Source: Sphaerobacteraceae bacterium (lineage in GTDB: Bacteria; Chloroflexota; Chloroflexia; Thermomicrobiales; Thermomicrobiaceae). Taken from it: a DNA stretch of 64,000 nt. The stretch covers positions 1-64,000 of the forward strand of contig REEK01000132.1 in assembly GCA_007695115.1 (NCBI GenBank), given 5' to 3'. Under the pieces are notes generated by a model. It saw only the letters and a program-made list of their open reading frames with translations. It was not told the DNA's origin and did not search any database. Shown here in pieces: positions 62,177-64,000 of the stretch. The first letter of the stretch is position 1. The number at the start of each line of letters is the position of its first letter. A program made the position numbers and the translations under genes.

Positions 62177-62543
62177 ACCGCAGAGCGCTGACAAGATCGT
62201 GGTGATGATCCGGGATCTGTTCTTTTCGGTGAAGGTAAAGAACGAACTGACGAAGGCGGGATACGAACCGCTGCTGGTCAAACGTGAACCTGAACTGCTC
62301 TCGACGGTGGAATCGTCAGACCCAGTGCTGGTGCTGATCGATCTGGGAGCGAAACCCGACTGGAGCGCGCTGGAGCCGATCCTTGAGTCGGAGAGCGCCC
62401 CGCCGATCGTTGCCTTCGGTCCGCACAAGGATCTGGACGCACGCAAGGAAGCACAGGCGGCCGGCGTCACCCGTGTGGTGACCAATCAGCAGATGCACCG
62501 GAATCTTCACGAGTACGTGGAGAAATACGCCAGAGCGGTGTGA
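62169..62543 (+). CDS. Degenerate receiver-like protein coupled to the UroD-family gene
   Basis: The 124-residue protein has the alternating strand/helix pattern of a response-regulator receiver: KIVVMIRDLFFSVKVKNEL, PVLVLIDLGAKPDW (Asp in the phospho-acceptor place), PPIVAFGPHKDLDARKEAQAAG and VTRVVTNQQMHRNL. The acidic pair at the first strand is reduced to one Asp and the usual Lys at the fifth strand is missing, so phosphorylation is doubtful. The AFGPHKD block is one I associate with stand-alone pseudo-receivers. It starts inside the end of the UroD-family gene (eight-base overlap), so its product probably acts with that protein. Confidence 0.75.
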   Translation: MSEPQSADKIVVMIRDLFFSVKVKNELTKAGYEPLLVKREPELLSTVESSDPVLVLIDLGAKPDWSALEPILESESAPPIVAFGPHKDLDARKEAQAAGVTRVVTNQQMHRNLHEYVEKYARAV

Positions 62544-62550
62544 GGGGACA

Positions 62551-62621
62551 ACGGCCCTCACCCCCGGACTCCCTCGGCTCCGCTCGGAACAGGCTCTCTC
62601 CCAATGTTGGGAGAGGGGGAC
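62551..62621 (-). repeat. Dispersed stem-loop repeat, copy 5, reversed and with an insert
   Basis: On the minus strand the unit reads CTCTCCCAACATTGGGAGAG, then an insert (GCCTGTTCCGAGCGGAGCCG and flank), then CCGGGGGTGAGGGCC. The insert is related to the fragment at 5283-5320. Confidence 0.75.
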
Positions 62622-62661
62622 ATTACACGTTTCCATTTAGGGGTCGGCGCCCCTGCCGGAT

Positions 62662-62776
62662 TTGTCATCTCGACCGAAGTGGAGAGATCTCTGACGTCCG
62701 GGGCAAAGATGTCCCCATGCAGGTCGATCGCTGGCGAGACTCGTAGATCCCTCGACTCCGCTCGGGATGACATCTA
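62662..62776. repeat. Long imperfect inverted repeat
   Basis: The left arm GTCATCTCGACCGAAGTGGA (from about 62665) pairs imperfectly with the right arm ending in CGACTCCGCTCGGGATGAC (to about 62771). The central part holds ATGTCCCC/GGGGCAAAGAT-type sequence. It lies beside the recombinase gene. Similar GTCATCCCGAGCGGAGTCGAG sequences are common dispersed repeats in bacterial genomes. Confidence 0.7.
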
Positions 62777-62798
62777 CGCTGGACGACAGGTGCCTGCC

Positions 62799-63809
62799 CT
62801 AATCCGCGCCGATTGGTGGGCGGTAATCGCCGAAGGCTTCCTGGTATTCGTCTGCCACTTCCATCGCTGTCTTGTGGACATAGATGCGCGTGGTGGCTGG
62901 CGATGCGTGACCCAGGATCGTCTGCACGGTGGACTCTCGCACTCGACGTCGAACCAGCTCGGTAGCCAGTCCGTGCCGGAAGGAGTGCGGCGTAATCGGA
63001 TTCTCTACACCTGCCGCTGAACCGAGGTCGGCGACGATCTGCTCCACGGTTCGTGGGCTGATCGCGTTACCGGGTTCACCGATCCGATCCCGGCCGCTGA
63101 ATGCCGGATAGTTCCCCATCGCTCGTCCGACGTCCTTACGGGCCGTCCAGTAGGCGACCAGCGCTTCGGCGGTTTCAGCATCAAAATGCACGGTTCGACT
63201 CTTACCGCCTTTGGCCCGGTAGATCCCGGCCGTCCCGGCGTTGAGATCGACATCCCGCCTCCGCAGACCGCAGAGTTCGGATACCCGGACTCCGGTTCGA
63301 TACAGAAACAGGATCATCGCCCGGACTTTCCGACGTCGCAGCTCTTTGCTGGGACTGGAGTCATGCGGCATCCGTTTGACGTACTCGACAATCAGGTCAA
63401 GATCCGACGTATGGACATCAGGTGGCGGCGGCGAGAATCGGGGCATCATCGCCTGAATCCGGGTGCGGAGCTTCTCGGTCGAGATATCCGGATTGAGATC
63501 ATAGGAAGAAAGATAGCCGTAGAACTTCCGAATCGCCGCGAGTTGCGTCTGAGCGGTGCGCATCTGAGAGACCTCTTCAGGAGCCCGGATATCGGCCGGC
63601 ATAATTCGCGCAACGAAATCTGTTACGTGCTCCTCGTTCAGCGCCAGAACGGTGCGCCCATTGGGATCAAGGTCATGCTCCTCATGCACGAATGCCAGGA
63701 ACCGATTGATTGCCGCACGATAGGTCTTCTTCGTACGGGGAGAAAGCCTGAGATCAGCAAAAAACTGCTCTACTGTCTCGCTGATCGTCAGATCGGACGC
63801 CACATTCAT
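62799..63809 (-). CDS. Tyrosine recombinase (XerC/XerD-like integrase)
   Basis: The 336-residue protein has an N-terminal SAM-like DNA-binding domain (residues about 5-105, LSPRTKKTYRAAINRFLAFV) and a catalytic domain with the full set of residues: Arg175 (YRTGVRVSEL), Lys in RAKGGKSRTVHF, His275 and Arg278 (TPHSFRHGLATEL), His301 (LGHASPATTR) and Tyr310 (RIYVH). It could be a Xer-type or an element integrase; at 336 residues it is slightly longer than XerC/D (about 300). ATG 63809 is eight bases after GGAGGG. A candidate operator lies 38 bases upstream, and repeats lie just downstream. Confidence 0.92.
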   Translation of the reverse strand: MNVASDLTISETVEQFFADLRLSPRTKKTYRAAINRFLAFVHEEHDLDPNGRTVLALNEEHVTDFVARIMPADIRAPEEVSQMRTAQTQLAAIRKFYGYLSSYDLNPDISTEKLRTRIQAMMPRFSPPPPDVHTSDLDLIVEYVKRMPHDSSPSKELRRRKVRAMILFLYRTGVRVSELCGLRRRDVDLNAGTAGIYRAKGGKSRTVHFDAETAEALVAYWTARKDVGRAMGNYPAFSGRDRIGEPGNAISPRTVEQIVADLGSAAGVENPITPHSFRHGLATELVRRRVRESTVQTILGHASPATTRIYVHKTAMEVADEYQEAFGDYRPPIGAD

Positions 63810-63846
63810 CACGGTTACCCTCCAGAAGCGTTACCAGACCGCCAGA

Positions 63847-63870
63847 CTGTACGTACACGCGTTCGTACAG
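63847..63870. promoter_or_regulatory. Inverted repeat upstream of the recombinase gene
   Basis: CTGTACG (63847-63853) and CGTACAG (63864-63870) are inverted and ten bases apart, 38 bases upstream of the recombinase start. The nested TGTACGTACA is itself palindromic. The arrangement suggests an operator for a dimeric repressor. Confidence 0.4.
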
Positions 63871-64000
63871 TATTCTAGGGCACCGCGAACAATTCTGCAA
63901 CCTCACTGTAATCGGGGTACATGAATTGCTCTTATACAACAGGAATCAGCAACTTCTGAGAATCGTTGAAACGCGTAACCGTGGTACTCCATCAGGAGTT

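Noticed and set aside
61166-62485. A 439-codon open frame on the minus strand
   Set aside because: It is antisense to the UroD-family and receiver-like genes and spans both; a shadow frame.
1-64000. tRNA or rRNA genes
   Set aside because: No cloverleaf with a GGTTCGAATCC-type arm outside coding regions and no conserved rRNA segments were recognised on either strand by eye; a covariance-model scan would be decisive.

Overview
The window is a moderately GC-rich chromosomal segment with dense gene packing, many GTG and some TTG starts, Gram-positive-style lipoproteins, Tat-type substrate-binding lipoproteins, and an actinobacterial-type glycogen synthase. It also carries secreted proteins with the 'VQYFER...EYHPE' module that I associate with Thermomicrobia-like Chloroflexota. 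I therefore infer a Chloroflexota bacterium, probably Thermomicrobia-like. No rRNA, tRNA, CRISPR array or phage block was seen. One tyrosine recombinase sits near the right edge.

Layout. 0-10 kb: fumarase (cut by the window edge), an iodotyrosine-deiodinase-like nitroreductase, a PIG-L deacetylase, a secreted beta-propeller, glycogen synthase with a coupled unknown gene, two overlapping split-barrel flavoproteins and a His-rich NicO nickel/cobalt exporter. 10-21.5 kb: a sugar-acid module. It has an IclR regulator, an ABC importer (binding protein, two permeases, ATPase) with an enolase-superfamily dehydratase, a divergent galactonate-dehydratase-like enzyme and a second binding protein broken by a one-base frameshift. 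22-39 kb: a divergent IDI-2-like flavoprotein, then a sulfur region. The sulfur region holds a SulP / ECF sigma / zinc anti-sigma operon, a second SulP, a rhodanese, a CstB-like persulfide dioxygenase-sulfurtransferase, several small enzymes, and a cytoplasm-facing molybdoenzyme resembling sulfite dehydrogenase SoeA with a fused SoeB-SoeC partner. 39.5-51 kb: secreted proteins only, namely a tandem pair of NHL-type propellers (one with an added CHRD domain), an LVIVD-type propeller and three tandem paralogous envelope proteins of unknown function. 51-64 kb: ArsC, a class V aminotransferase, a secreted propeller, a BBE-type FAD oxidase, an M42 peptidase, two exported proteins, a UroD-family protein coupled to a degenerate receiver, dispersed palindromic repeats, and the recombinase.

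How the genes may work together. Sugar acids would be imported by the ABC system and dehydrated by the two enolase-superfamily enzymes under IclR control. Persulfide would be oxidised by the CstB-like protein, the resulting sulfite oxidised to sulfate by the Soe-like complex with electrons passed to quinone, and sulfate moved by the SulP carriers, one of which is co-transcribed with its own sigma/anti-sigma pair. These links are inferred from family knowledge and gene order. The most unusual items are the SoeB-SoeC fusion, the SulP-sigma-anti-sigma operon, and the three-gene family of unknown envelope proteins.
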